From Rhodococcus_G sp042879035 (GTDB lineage Bacteria; Actinomycetota; Actinomycetes; Mycobacteriales; Mycobacteriaceae): DNA of 64,000 nt. Both the position numbers and the translations under genes were made by a program. Below are positions 1-9,799 of the stretch, in pieces (positions within the stretch are counted from its first letter, which is position 1; the number at the start of each line of letters is the position of its first letter). The stretch spans positions 78,594 to 142,593 of the forward strand of contig NZ_JBIAOU010000013.1 of assembly GCF_042879035.1 (NCBI RefSeq). The letters are read 5' to 3'. Below the pieces are notes generated by a model. It worked only from the letters and a program-made list of their open reading frames with translations. It searched no databases and had not been told where the DNA came from.

Positions 1-313
1 ACAGGTACGGCGTGCTCTCGTCGAAGTGTTCCCGCACCACCTCGAAGATCGCCGGGTAGTCCACCGACACGAGCTCCTGGTAGCCGTAGGCGCTGTCCGG
101 CCCCGGCCGGGGACGGCTGTCGCCCTGCCCGCGCAGTTCGCCGATCGCCGCGTTGAACCCGCCGTCCACCAGCGCCTGCGCGACGGTGTCGTAGTAGCCG
201 CCCGGCACCCCGAGTCCGGGGAAGATCACCACGACCGGCGCCGCCTCCCGGCCGGCGAACAGTCGCACCGGAACCGTGCTGCCGTCCGGAACCTGAATCG
301 GAATCGTCTCCAC
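1..313 (-). CDS. Alpha/beta hydrolase, N-terminal part only (cut by window edge)
   Basis: The first 104 codons of a gene running off the left edge. The product begins VETIPIQVPDG and continues with a stretch (VVIFPGLGVPGGYYDTVAQ) that looks like the oxyanion-loop strand of an alpha/beta hydrolase, followed by GELRGQGDS, which resembles the D/E-x-R-G-x-G-x-S segment of the serine-aminopeptidase S33 family. The catalytic serine would lie beyond the edge and is not seen. A GTG start is chosen because the only nearby ATG is in another frame. The substrate cannot be inferred. Confidence 0.7.
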   Translation of the reverse strand, partial: METIPIQVPDGSTVPVRLFAGREAAPVVVIFPGLGVPGGYYDTVAQALVDGGFNAAIGELRGQGDSRPRPGPDSAYGYQELVSVDYPAIFEVVREHFDESTPYL

Positions 314-356
314 AGTTCCATACTCTCGCGGCGGGGACCGCACCGACAGTGGATTG

Positions 357-758
357 TCAGTAGCTGAAGGTGACCGCTCCCCCGTCGCCGATCCACCGCC
401 ACATCGGAACGGTGCCGCCGATCTCGGCGTTCGACACCAGTGCCGCCTCGTCGAGGTGCTTGGCCTCGAAGCAGATCGGGCAGACCAGCAGGCGCCCTCC
501 TGCTGCGTCGAACCGCTTCACCAGATCCGGCAGCGGCGGGCAGCCGCTGCACGCCACCCCGTGGACGGTGCCCTCGACGGCGAGCCGCACCGCCTCCTTG
601 GTCAGGAACATCAGGGTCGATCGACCTCCCTCCGCGGCGCCGACCGCGACGAGGAACGCCACCGTCACCTTCTCCGCGTCCTCGAGGCCCGTGGTCAGGC
701 TGATCACAGCCTTGCCGGAGCTGCCGTTGTCGCCGTTGCCGTTCGTGTTCTCGTTCAT
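357..758 (-). CDS. DsrE-family protein
   Basis: A 133-residue cytosolic protein. After a Gly/Asn-rich N-terminus (MNENTNGNGDNG) comes VISLTTGLEDAEKVTVAF, then GVACSGCPPLPDL and LLVCPICFEAKHL. This pattern matches DsrE/DsrF-like folds, which are small Rossmann-like proteins often linked to sulfur relay. Two Cys pairs are visible (CSGC and CPIC). Two further in-frame ATGs lie 12 and 36 nt upstream (770, 794); 758 is chosen because the protein then begins just before the hydrophilic tail. It sits between the cut hydrolase and the HD/LuxR regulator on the same strand. The sulfur-carrier role is family inference only. Confidence 0.7.
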   Translation of the reverse strand: MNENTNGNGDNGSSGKAVISLTTGLEDAEKVTVAFLVAVGAAEGGRSTLMFLTKEAVRLAVEGTVHGVACSGCPPLPDLVKRFDAAGGRLLVCPICFEAKHLDEAALVSNAEIGGTVPMWRWIGDGGAVTFSY

Positions 759-820
759 GCATCCGAGCATTCGCCGCGGACGGACGCCGGTCATGAGGCA
801 TCCGCCTCATTCTCGGGCAC

Positions 821-2413
821 TCACTCGCCGGGGCCGACGCCCGCCGGATAGCGCGCCAGGCCGTGGTCGATCGCCGCGAGGGACGCCTGGATCCGGTTGC
901 GGACACCGAGCTTGCCGTAGATCCGCTCGACGTGGTTGCGCACGGTCTTCTCCGAGATGACGAACTGCGCAGCGATCTCCCGGTTCGTGTATCCCTGCGC
1001 CACCAACCGCAGCACCTGCACCTCCCGGTCGGTGAGCCCGGCCGGCCACGAGCTGCGGCGCGCGGCACGATGGCCGGCGGCGGCCAGGACGGCGTCCACC
1101 GCCTCGGGCTCGAGTCGACCCGCCCGGGCGTCGCCGCGCACCACCTCCGCAGCCTCGTCCGGGGTGTACGCCGGCCGGTACGGTCGCGGTTCGCGCAGAC
1201 GCTGGTACGCGTCGGCCGCAGCGAGCATCCGCGCCGCGGGATCCAGGTCCGCCGCGGTGGTACCCCGCGGAAACCCGCTGCCGTCGAGCCTCTCCCGATG
1301 CGCCGCCGCCACCGCCACGACGTCCGCGAGGCCCTCGACCCGGCTGAGGATTCGCCCCGTCAGATACGGGTACAGCCGCACCCGCTCCCACTCGGACGCC
1401 GTCAGCGCCCCCGACTTCTCCCAGATCCGGTTCGACACCCCCATCCGCCCGAGGCCGTGCACCAGCCCCGCCCGGTACAGCCGCCGCTGCTCCCCGTCCG
1501 ACATCCCACGATGCCGCGCGGCCGCGCGCGCCGACTCCGCGACCGCCCGCGAATGGCCGAGCAGATACGGGCACTTGAGGTCGACGAACTCCCCCATCGC
1601 GCCGAGGAACGCGTCGAGCTCGTCGCCGCTCAGCCTCCGGTCGCGGTCCGGGGCCTGATCGAGCGCCTCCGACCACACGTCGCAGTCGAGCAGGCCGCCG
1701 GTGATCTCCGCGGCGTCGGCGACGAACGCGTCGACCACCCGCGGACAGAACTGGCTGCCGCGGCGGGCCCGGACGACCTCCACCGAGCGGACCGGTCCCC
1801 CGGCCCGCAGGTGCACCTCGGCGACGTCGGCGACCGCGACCATCCGCGACGGCAGCGGGATCGCGTCACCGCGGACGCCGGCGGGCAGCCCCCTGCCGTC
1901 CCACCGCTCGAAGGTGAACGCGAGCGCCTCGCCGACCTGCCCGTCCAGCCCGACGCGGTCGGCGAGCACCCGCGCCGAGGCGCAGTGCGAGGAGATCAGG
2001 TCCGTGAGCCGGGACCGGGCGGTCACGGTGAACGCGACGGCGCGCAGCCCCCGCGTCCACGCCGACGCGTCCTCGCCGGCGTGCCGCAGGATCAGTCGCA
2101 GCATCGGCACACCGACCATCTCGATGTCATAGGTGTCGGCGCGGAACGCGATGTCGTCGCCGACGAGCGCGGCGAGCTCGTGGGAGTCGGCGTGGCATCC
2201 GATCCAGCCGACGAGGGTGCCGTAGTAGGCGGCGCCGCGGTCCGCGGCGCCGACCCCGATCCGGTCCGCGAGCCGCGTCGCGATCAGGGACGAGCGCAGC
2301 ATGTGCTCCATCGGCTGACCGAGCCCGAGGTCGATCGCCAGCGACAGCGCCGCGAGCAGTTCCGCACTCGTGGGGGCGTCCACACGCTTCGGAGCCGCAT
2401 CCGTCCGGTCCAC
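821..2413 (-). CDS. HD-GYP-like phosphohydrolase fused to LuxR-type HTH
   Basis: A 530-residue putative regulator. Two HD-GYP-like halves are visible: the first ends in WDGRGLPAGV, the second carries HRERLDGSGFPRG, the counterpart of the HD-GYP signature HHExxDGxGYP. A C-terminal LuxR/GerE helix-turn-helix follows (LTDREVQVLRLVAQGYTNREIA, about residues 455-520). The position of the usual catalytic HD pair reads VHGLGRMG, so Asp is replaced by Gly in the second half. The protein may therefore sense rather than hydrolyse a nucleotide. GTG start. Transcribed toward the DsrE gene 62 nt downstream. Regulatory target unknown. Confidence 0.8.
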   Translation of the reverse strand: MDRTDAAPKRVDAPTSAELLAALSLAIDLGLGQPMEHMLRSSLIATRLADRIGVGAADRGAAYYGTLVGWIGCHADSHELAALVGDDIAFRADTYDIEMVGVPMLRLILRHAGEDASAWTRGLRAVAFTVTARSRLTDLISSHCASARVLADRVGLDGQVGEALAFTFERWDGRGLPAGVRGDAIPLPSRMVAVADVAEVHLRAGGPVRSVEVVRARRGSQFCPRVVDAFVADAAEITGGLLDCDVWSEALDQAPDRDRRLSGDELDAFLGAMGEFVDLKCPYLLGHSRAVAESARAAARHRGMSDGEQRRLYRAGLVHGLGRMGVSNRIWEKSGALTASEWERVRLYPYLTGRILSRVEGLADVVAVAAAHRERLDGSGFPRGTTAADLDPAARMLAAADAYQRLREPRPYRPAYTPDEAAEVVRGDARAGRLEPEAVDAVLAAAGHRAARRSSWPAGLTDREVQVLRLVAQGYTNREIAAQFVISEKTVRNHVERIYGKLGVRNRIQASLAAIDHGLARYPAGVGPGE

Positions 2414-2450
2414 GGCACCATTCTCACCCCGCCGCCGACTCCGCTCAGCG

Positions 2451-2491
2451 CAACGGCGCCGACCCCGCTGCTCGCGGGATCGGCGCCGTTG
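2451..2491 (-). terminator. Hairpin terminator after the mycolyltransferase gene
   Basis: A perfect 12-bp inverted repeat (CAACGGCGCCGA at 2451-2462, complement at 2480-2491) with a 17-nt loop. It starts 24 nt past the mycolyltransferase stop and before the downstream HD/LuxR gene. No U-tract is present, which is usual for high-GC actinobacterial terminators. Confidence 0.65.
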
Positions 2492-2514
2492 GCGGTCAGC
2501 CGGACGTCAGTGCG

Positions 2515-3537
2515 TCAGATGCCGAGCGTGTTGGCGATCCACGGCCACGACTTGTGCAGGTCGTCCTCCCAGTAGCCCCACGAGTGGGTGCCGTTCGGGC
2601 GGAAGTCGAAGGTCGCGGGGATCTGCAACTCCTCGAGGCGCTTGGCCAGGTTGGTCGTGCACAGCAGCGTCGCGCCCTCGATGGCGCCGCCGAGCAGCAT
2701 CTGGTTGGCCAGCGCGGCCGGGCTGCCTGCCTGCTCGACGGTCTCGTGCGGGCCGGGCAGGCCGTTGCCGGTCGAGACGTAGATCTGGGTGCCGCGCAGC
2801 TTCTCGGCGTTGACGACCGGGTCGTTCTCGACCCACGCCGGGTCGTCCGTCGGTCCCCACATGTTCAGGGTGTCGCCGCCGCCGCGGGACTCGACGACGA
2901 GCTTGATGTAGGTCTGGCCGGCCTCGGTGCTGGTCTCGGCGCAGCCGCTGTAGCCGGCGACGCTCTTGTACAGGCCCGGTGCCTTGATCGCCAGGTTCAG
3001 GACACTGGTTCCGGTCATCGAGATCGCGGCCAGCGAGTTCACGCCGTTGCCGTCGAACGCGGTGTCGATGATCGGCGGGAGCTCTTCGGTCAGGAAGGTC
3101 GTCCACTTGTTGCGGCCGAGCTTCGGATCGTCGTTACGCCAGTCGGTGTAGTAGCTGAACGCACCGCCGACGGGGGTGACGACGTTGACGGGCTTGTCGG
3201 CCATGAACTCGGCGACATCGGTCCGGCGCTGCCAGGTCGCGGAGTCCTCGCCGCCGCCTGCACCGTTGAGCAGGTACAGGGTCGGACGCGGCACGCTGGT
3301 GTCGGCGGGCAGCTGGATCTTGACCGGGATGGTCTTGTCCATCGACGCGGAGTAGACGTAGGCGGTGACCTCACGGCCCGTGCCGTCGATGCGCTCGAGC
3401 TTGGATCCGTTCGGCGCAACCGCTTCGGGTTCGGCGTTCGCGACGGCGCCGACACCGAGCAGCGGGAGGACGGTCAGCGCGGCCGTGACGGCCGCGATGC
3501 GGCCGAAACGTCGGCCGGATCCACGAAACTTGGGCAT
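2515..3537 (-). CDS. Antigen-85-type mycolyltransferase / secreted esterase
   Basis: A 340-residue secreted protein of the antigen 85 (Fbp/corynomycolyltransferase) family, which transfers mycolic acids between trehalose monomycolate molecules or onto arabinogalactan in the cell envelope. Residues 1-35 form a signal peptide ending in VANA. The core shows PTLYLLNGAGG, the nucleophile segment AISMTGTS (Ser173) and the C-terminal GTHSWGYW (His318), all as in Ag85. The usual GxS around the nucleophile reads A-I-S. The start is chosen at ATG 3537, preceded by AAGGTGGGAAG; the longer frame to 3606 lacks a signal-peptide start. It has its own promoter region and a terminator at 2451-2491. Exact acyl acceptor unknown. 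Confidence 0.88.
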   Translation of the reverse strand: MPKFRGSGRRFGRIAAVTAALTVLPLLGVGAVANAEPEAVAPNGSKLERIDGTGREVTAYVYSASMDKTIPVKIQLPADTSVPRPTLYLLNGAGGGEDSATWQRRTDVAEFMADKPVNVVTPVGGAFSYYTDWRNDDPKLGRNKWTTFLTEELPPIIDTAFDGNGVNSLAAISMTGTSVLNLAIKAPGLYKSVAGYSGCAETSTEAGQTYIKLVVESRGGGDTLNMWGPTDDPAWVENDPVVNAEKLRGTQIYVSTGNGLPGPHETVEQAGSPAALANQMLLGGAIEGATLLCTTNLAKRLEELQIPATFDFRPNGTHSWGYWEDDLHKSWPWIANTLGI

Positions 3538-3794
3538 CTTCCCACCTTGATCTGTTGACGTCGTGCCGTCAGCTTGTCGTTCGTATGTCTCGAGCCAGTC
3601 GTGCACAAGGTCTCGATTCGGAAATGGCTCGCCCTGCGTATATACAGCATCGTGGCCCCACCGTTACACCCGTGGGGCCCCGAACGTGCAGTGCGCGGAC
3701 AGTCTCACCGAGAGTGTGCCGGGTTGTCACGGGAATCGTCAAAGTGAGGAACGGAACTCACCCGACCGACCGACGTCCCGTGCACCGGACGCCG
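3538..3794 (-). promoter_or_regulatory. Upstream region of the mycolyltransferase gene
   Basis: This 257-nt non-coding stretch holds an inverted repeat GGCCCCAC/GTGGGGCC (3654-3661 and 3672-3679). Just inside it on the minus strand is a TGTATATAC segment (near 3637-3645), the most AT-rich stretch here and a candidate -10 box. The hairpin would overlap the -35 zone, so an operator is possible. The assignment is by pattern only. Confidence 0.35.
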
Positions 3795-3828
3795 CGAGGC
3801 CGGCCCACCGTTCGGTGGACCGGCCTCG
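3795..3828 (-). terminator. groEL terminator hairpin
   Basis: A 16-bp stem with one mismatch: CGAGGCCGGCCCACCG at 3795-3810 pairs with 3813-3828 across a TT loop. It lies 47 nt past the groEL stop codon on the minus strand, where a Rho-independent terminator is expected. Confidence 0.8.
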
Positions 3829-3874
3829 CAGGGAACCGGGTGGGACGATCACGTCGTCCCGTGCGGGCCTGGAC

Positions 3875-5497
<1,623 letters not shown>

Positions 5498-5667
5498 TGC
5501 GAAGTGATCCTCCGGATTGGGGGTGACACACAAGGCGACCGCTCGTCGGGTCACCTCACTTGCGCGCAGGGGCCACCGCTGGGGTTGCGCCCTGTTCACT
5601 CGGCCAGGTTCGGTGCCCGCGACGGACGACCGGGGGTGTCGATGGATCCCGGTCTCACCGTCCCGAC

Positions 5668-5694
5668 CTGGCACTCGCGTGTTGCGAGTGCCAA
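5668..5694 (-). promoter_or_regulatory. CIRCE operator (HrcA site), distal to the 5703 copy
   Basis: CTGGCACTC, a 9-nt spacer, then GAGTGCCAA: arms match the CIRCE consensus TTAGCACTC-N9-GAGTGCTAA except at the outer bases. It is closer to groEL than the second copy. HrcA binding to CIRCE represses groE genes until heat shock. Confidence 0.85.
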
Positions 5695-5702
5695 GTGCAT
5701 TT

Positions 5703-5729
5703 TTAGCACTCGCCCGGGTCGAGTGCAAG
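5703..5729 (-). promoter_or_regulatory. CIRCE operator (HrcA site), second copy
   Basis: TTAGCACTC at 5703-5711, nine bases, then GAGTGCAAG at 5721-5729. The left arm is a perfect consensus arm and the right differs at the last bases. Together with the copy 35 nt away it makes a double operator upstream of groEL. Confidence 0.88.
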
Positions 5730-5758
5730 GTTTCGGCGGTCCGCCGCGAGCCCCCGCG

Positions 5759-6280
5759 TCAGCGGATCAGGCAGACGGCGCCAGTGTTCAGGTTGACCGC
5801 GAACGAGAGCGGGCCCACGCAGTTCACCCCCGCCGACGCGGCGGTGGCACCCGACCCCCAACCGGCCAGCGCGAACGTCACGTCACCGTTGTCGGTGCGG
5901 GCGTGCGCGATACCGCCACCGATGGCGTACGCATGCGCCTGACCCGCGACCTTCGACGAGCTGAGCGCGACGCCGTAACCCGTCGCGAACGTGTCGGCGG
6001 CGCCGCCCTCCGACACACTGACGGCGGTCCCGCTGTCGGTTGCGCCGGCGTTCGCGCTGCCCCCGTTGGTCGCGGTGGCGCCGCAGCTGGCGTCACCGAT
6101 CACGCGGATGTCGTTGGCCGACGGCGGCGAGACGCAGTCCACCCGCGCAGCCGACGCGACACCGGTACCCGCGACGGCGAGTCCACCTGTCACCGCCACA
6201 CCGGTTGCGATCGACGCGACGATCCGCGCGGCGCGGCCGCGGAAGAAGGACAGGGAACGGGAACGGGACACGGTGCGCAC
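5759..6280 (-). CDS. Small secreted protein (possibly DUF6764 family)
   Basis: 173 residues. An Arg-rich N-terminus (VRTVSRSRSLSFFRGRAAR) is followed by a hydrophobic core and a likely cleavage site after GTGVASA (near residue 44). The mature part begins RVDCVSPPSA and is rich in Gly, Ala, Ser and Thr. Four cysteines (VDCV, ASCGA, VNCVG, AVCLI) suggest two disulfides outside the cell. I recall similar proteins in Rhodococcus annotated only as DUF6764, but this is not certain. GTG start at 6280 is supported by GAGGAG six bases upstream. It lies next to groEL in the same direction but has its own start. No function can be assigned. Confidence 0.72.
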   Translation of the reverse strand: MRTVSRSRSLSFFRGRAARIVASIATGVAVTGGLAVAGTGVASAARVDCVSPPSANDIRVIGDASCGATATNGGSANAGATDSGTAVSVSEGGAADTFATGYGVALSSSKVAGQAHAYAIGGGIAHARTDNGDVTFALAGWGSGATAASAGVNCVGPLSFAVNLNTGAVCLIR

Positions 6281-6434
6281 GGAACTCCTCGGGCAGCGGT
6301 GAACGACTGTGCCGTCGACCGTAGCCGAAATCCGGTCGGCGAACGGCCAGGATGACAGCGATTCGTAGCATCGAAAAGGAAACGGATCTCCGGCGGCGAC
6401 GCGCCCGGTGATCTCGGGCGCCCGGAGGACGCGC

Positions 6435-7211
6435 TCACCCCCGCGCGGGCTTCTCCGCCACCACGAAGATCCGCGTGAAGGGAAACACCGTCCCGTACTC
6501 GCGGCGCGGATACGCCGCCCGCAGCTTCGCGCCGTACTCGGCTTCGAACTCGGCCGCGTCGGCGGCGGACAGCAGGCCGACCACCGGCCGCAGCGCGGTG
6601 CCCCGCACCCAGTCGAGGACGGGGTCGGGCCCGGACAGGACGTGCTGGTACTCCGTACGCCAGGCCGAGACCCGCAGCCCGGCCGCGATCAGCAACTCGA
6701 GATAGTCGGACGGCTCCGCGACCCGACCCTCGTTGCGCTGCACCCCACCGAGGCGGTCACGCCAGCGGGTCGACTCGGCCACCTCCCGCAGCAACCGGTG
6801 CGACGGCGCATCGAAGTTGGCGGGCACCTGGAAGGCGAGCCAGCCCGCCGGCTCGAGCTCGTCGGCCCAGCGCCGCAACAGGTCGCGATGCGTCGGCACC
6901 CACTGCAGCAGCGCATTGCTCACCAGGACGTCGGTGCCGACCGCCGAGAACTCCTCCGCGGCGCCGAGCACGAACTCCGGGTTCGGCAGATCGTGGGCGG
7001 TGGCCGCGGCGATCATCTCCGGCGAGGAGTCCACCCCGAGGACATTCGCCCCCGGCCAGCGCGCCACCAACGTCGCAGTCAGGTCACCCGCACCGCACCC
7101 GAGGTCGACGACGCGGCGCGGGTCCGTGGCGCCGATGCGGCCGACCAGGTCGAAGAACGGACGGCTGCGCTCCGACTCGAAAAGCGAGTACTGGACCGGA
7201 TCCCACTGCAC
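6435..7211 (-). CDS. tam: Trans-aconitate 2-methyltransferase-like SAM methyltransferase
   Basis: A 258-residue class I SAM-dependent methyltransferase. It begins VQWDPVQYSLFESERSRPF and shows the SAM-binding motif VVDLGCGAGDLT, the acidic strand end GVDSSPEMI and NALLQWVPTHRDLLRRW, all typical of Tam, which methylates trans-aconitate and relieves aconitase inhibition. Length matches the family. GTG start at 7211 with GAGGA just upstream; the longer frame upstream is the shadow of the HAD gene. It lies 80 nt downstream of the HAD gene on the same strand and could share a transcript with it. Confidence 0.85.
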   Translation of the reverse strand: MQWDPVQYSLFESERSRPFFDLVGRIGATDPRRVVDLGCGAGDLTATLVARWPGANVLGVDSSPEMIAAATAHDLPNPEFVLGAAEEFSAVGTDVLVSNALLQWVPTHRDLLRRWADELEPAGWLAFQVPANFDAPSHRLLREVAESTRWRDRLGGVQRNEGRVAEPSDYLELLIAAGLRVSAWRTEYQHVLSGPDPVLDWVRGTALRPVVGLLSAADAAEFEAEYGAKLRAAYPRREYGTVFPFTRIFVVAEKPARG

Positions 7212-7291
7212 GGCTTCCTCCGCTTCTCGTCCGCTCACCGCCGCCGTCGCCCGACGCGGGAACACCCGGCAACCGCCGCGTCGGGTCGAGC

Positions 7292-8071
7292 CTACGGATC
7301 GAGTTCGTCGAGCAGGGCGGGGAGATCGGCAACGGAGTCGATCACGTGGTCGGGCGGCCGCGGCGCCGACACCAGGACCGCGGGCCGGAACTTGCCGGTG
7401 CGGACCAGTACCCCGATCAATCCGACGTACTGCGCGGCGAGAACGTCGTTGACGAGGTCGTCGCCGATCATGACGGTCCGTTCGGGATCGCTGCCCATCA
7501 GTGCGGCCGCGGTGGTGAACCCGGTCGGCGCCGGTTTGCCGATCACCGTGGCCCGCGCGTCCCCCGCGGCCTCGAGTCCGCACAGGTAGGCGCCGGTGTC
7601 GATGCGGAGTCCGTCCTCGGTCGCCCAGGTCAGGCCGCCCTGCATCGCGACCACCGGGACGCCGCGCTGCATCAACTCCACCACCCGACTGAGGGTGACG
7701 TGGTCGAATTCGGGGCCGGCGCCACCGAGCACCACCACCTCGGGGTCCGCGTCGTCGAGCACGACGCCCGTGAGGTCCTCGCCGACGTCCCCGTGATTGA
7801 CCACCAGGCAGCGAGCCCCCGGGTAGGTGACCCGCAGGTATTCGGCGGTGAGCGCGGCGGCGGTGACGATCTCGCGGGCGTCGACGTCCATTCCCCGCTC
7901 GCGCAGCGTCGCGGCGATGTCGGCGCGGGTGCGCGACGTGGTGTTGGTGAGGAAGGCGACGGGCAGCGACCGGTCGCGGACCGCACGCAGGGCGTCCGCA
8001 GCACCCGGTATCGGTCGCCACGACGTGACGAGGACCCCGTCTATGTCGAACAGCACGCCGTCGACGCTCAC
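7292..8071 (-). CDS. HAD-superfamily IIA phosphatase
   Basis: 259 residues of the NagD/LHPP-like branch of HAD hydrolases. Catalytic motif I is FDIDGVL (Asp9 nucleophile, Asp11 acid/base), motif II LTNTTS, motif III lysine in IGKPAPTGF, and motif IV GDDLVND, with the C2-type cap between motifs II and III. It is likely a cytosolic phosphatase acting on small phosphorylated compounds, Mg-dependent by family. GTG start. Upstream of the Tam-like gene in the same direction. Confidence 0.85.
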   Translation of the reverse strand: MSVDGVLFDIDGVLVTSWRPIPGAADALRAVRDRSLPVAFLTNTTSRTRADIAATLRERGMDVDAREIVTAAALTAEYLRVTYPGARCLVVNHGDVGEDLTGVVLDDADPEVVVLGGAGPEFDHVTLSRVVELMQRGVPVVAMQGGLTWATEDGLRIDTGAYLCGLEAAGDARATVIGKPAPTGFTTAAALMGSDPERTVMIGDDLVNDVLAAQYVGLIGVLVRTGKFRPAVLVSAPRPPDHVIDSVADLPALLDELDP

Positions 8072-8144
8072 CGGATCAGTATGCCCGGCTCGCCGCCGCC
8101 CCCGAACAGGACGCGCTCGGATCGTTGCACCGCGGGACGCTGCC

Positions 8145-8309
8145 TCAGCGGAGGAACCGCCCTCGCAGCAGGTCGTCGACCTCGCGCGGGGTGAGCAGCC
8201 GCTCGAGACGTTCGCTGGGCCACACCGGTCGCCGGCCGCGACTGCGCTGGATCGGCAGCAGTGGCAGCGAGGGTCGAGGGGTCGAGTGCAGGGCGTCTGG
8301 GATCTTCAC
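8145..8309 (-). CDS. Short hypothetical protein (54 aa)
   Basis: A 54-residue reading frame in the otherwise empty 413-nt interval between the HAD gene and the SRPBCC gene. It starts VKIPDALHSTPRPSLPLLP and ends TPREVDDLLRGRFLR. The mix of prolines, an amphipathic helix (SERLERLLTPREVDDLL) and a basic C-terminus looks protein-like, unlike the Arg/Pro/Ala strings of shadow frames here. A GGAG sits eight bases before the GTG. I do not recognise a family. The rest of the interval (8310-8484) shows no other gene and probably carries promoters for both directions. Confidence 0.45.
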   Translation of the reverse strand: MKIPDALHSTPRPSLPLLPIQRSRGRRPVWPSERLERLLTPREVDDLLRGRFLR

Positions 8310-8484
8310 GACGAGCTCCGGGTGAGGGCGCCGACCGAGGGGCGACCGGCGGCGATGTGGTTACCCTGGACATCGCTCGCGGACCGCCGCGCATTACAGC
8401 ATGGACAGGACTCTTGACGAACGCCGCCGAGTCCGGAAATCATATGTGACTGACAGTACCGCTAACTCTCGAACCGGAGGCCCC

Positions 8485-8955
8485 GTGACGAACACCCTCG
8501 AAGCGAGCGTCGACATCGACGCCACCCCCGACGCGGTGTGGCAGGTGGTCTCCGACCTCGAACGCATGGGCAGGTGGAGTCCGCAGTGCAAGACGATGAA
8601 GGTCTTCGGCGGACCGATCCGTCGGGGCAGCCGCACGGTCAACGTCAACAGGAAGGGCCGCCTGGTGTGGCCGACCAGCGCCAAGGTGATCCGTTTCGAG
8701 CCGGCCCGGGCCATCGCGTGGCGCGTGACCGAGAACCACACCATCTGGACCTACGAACTCACCCCCACGGAGACCGGCACCCGCGTCACCGAACGTCGCG
8801 AGGCCCCGACCGGAACGACGAAGATCTCGTCCTTCCTCGTCGACAAGTTCATGGGCGGCACCGCCGACTTCGAGGTCTACATGATCGCCGGGATGAACAC
8901 CACGCTGTCCCGGATCAAGTCCGAGGTCGAGGCCGCCGCCGCACCCGCACGCTGA
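8485..8955 (+). CDS. SRPBCC-family lipid-binding/cyclase-like protein
   Basis: 156 residues with the START/Bet v1-like pattern: TLEASVDIDATPDAVWQVVSDLERMGRWSP at the N-terminus, a central beta sheet (VWPTSAKVIRFEPARAIAW, TGTRVTERREA) and a long C-terminal helix. Such proteins bind hydrophobic ligands. The start is GTG 8485 with GGAGG five bases upstream; the frame open to 8401 lacks homology-like sequence. It lies 130 nt before psd in the same direction, but no functional link is evident. Confidence 0.82.
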   Translation: MTNTLEASVDIDATPDAVWQVVSDLERMGRWSPQCKTMKVFGGPIRRGSRTVNVNRKGRLVWPTSAKVIRFEPARAIAWRVTENHTIWTYELTPTETGTRVTERREAPTGTTKISSFLVDKFMGGTADFEVYMIAGMNTTLSRIKSEVEAAAAPAR

Positions 8956-9085
8956 CCGAGGGCCCCACCCGCTCGAACGGACGGATTCTTCGGTGCCGTA
9001 CTCGCGCCGTACTCGGCTAGCCTGTGAGTGCCCGCGAGCGACCCCTCGCGCGCGTCGAAGCCGTCACCGACCGTAAGAGGAGCTC

Positions 9086-9799
9086 GTGGCCCGCCGCCCC
9101 ACCCCCCTTGGCACTCCGCAACCGACCGGCCTCGCGCACGTAGCCGACCTGGTCCGGACCACGATCCCGCCGCTGCATCCGGCCGGTCTGCCGTTCGTCC
9201 TCGGACCCCTCGCCGTGGCCGCGCTCGGCCGGCGTCGGCCGTGGATCCGCCGCAGCGGACTGCTCGCCGCCGGAGCCTGCGCCGCGTTCTTCCGGCATCC
9301 GCACCGGGTGCCGCCGAACCGGCCGAACGTGGTCGTCTCCCCCGCCGACGGCGAGGTCGCACTCGTCGACAACGCGGTACCGCCGGCCGAACTGGACATG
9401 GGCGACCAGCCCGTTCCCCGGGTCAGCATCTTCCTGTCCGTGCTCGACGTACACGTGCAGCGCAGCCCCGTCGCGGGTGAGGTCCTGCGGGTGGTGCACC
9501 GACCGGGCAAGTTCCTCTCCGCCGACCTCGCCGAGGCGAGCGAGGACAACGAGCGCAACTCGATGCTCCTGCGCACCGACTCCGGCCACGAGGTGGCGGT
9601 CGTCCAGATCGCCGGCCTGATCGCCCGGCGCATCGTGTGCGACGCCGAGGTCGGCGACCGGCTCCCGATCGGCGACACCTACGGATTGATCCGCTTCGGC
9701 TCCCGCGTCGACACCTACTTCCCCGCGGGCAGCACGCCGATGGTGGAGCGGGGCCAGCGCGCCGTCGGCGCCGAGACCGTCCTCGCCCAGCTGCCGTGA
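9086..9799 (+). CDS. psd: Phosphatidylserine decarboxylase
   Basis: A 237-residue proenzyme that makes phosphatidylethanolamine from phosphatidylserine at the membrane. The N-terminal third is hydrophobic (PPLHPAGLPFVLGPLAVAAL). Then come FFRHPHRVPP, VVSPADGEVALVD and FLSVLDVHVQRSP, all hallmarks of the PSD-A short form. Self-cleavage to the pyruvoyl subunit is expected in the C-terminal RFGSRVDTYFP at the Gly-Ser bond. GTG start with AAGAGGAG eleven bases upstream. Its stop overlaps the pssA start by four bases (GTGA), so the two are translationally coupled. Same psd-pssA-AAA order as M. tuberculosis Rv0437c-Rv0435c. Confidence 0.95.
   Translation: MARRPTPLGTPQPTGLAHVADLVRTTIPPLHPAGLPFVLGPLAVAALGRRRPWIRRSGLLAAGACAAFFRHPHRVPPNRPNVVVSPADGEVALVDNAVPPAELDMGDQPVPRVSIFLSVLDVHVQRSPVAGEVLRVVHRPGKFLSADLAEASEDNERNSMLLRTDSGHEVAVVQIAGLIARRIVCDAEVGDRLPIGDTYGLIRFGSRVDTYFPAGSTPMVERGQRAVGAETVLAQLP

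Noticed and set aside
863..2575. Plus-strand frame of 570 residues opposite the HD/LuxR gene
   Set aside because: Arg/Pro-rich antisense frame of a high-GC gene with no motif; the minus frame has full domain content.
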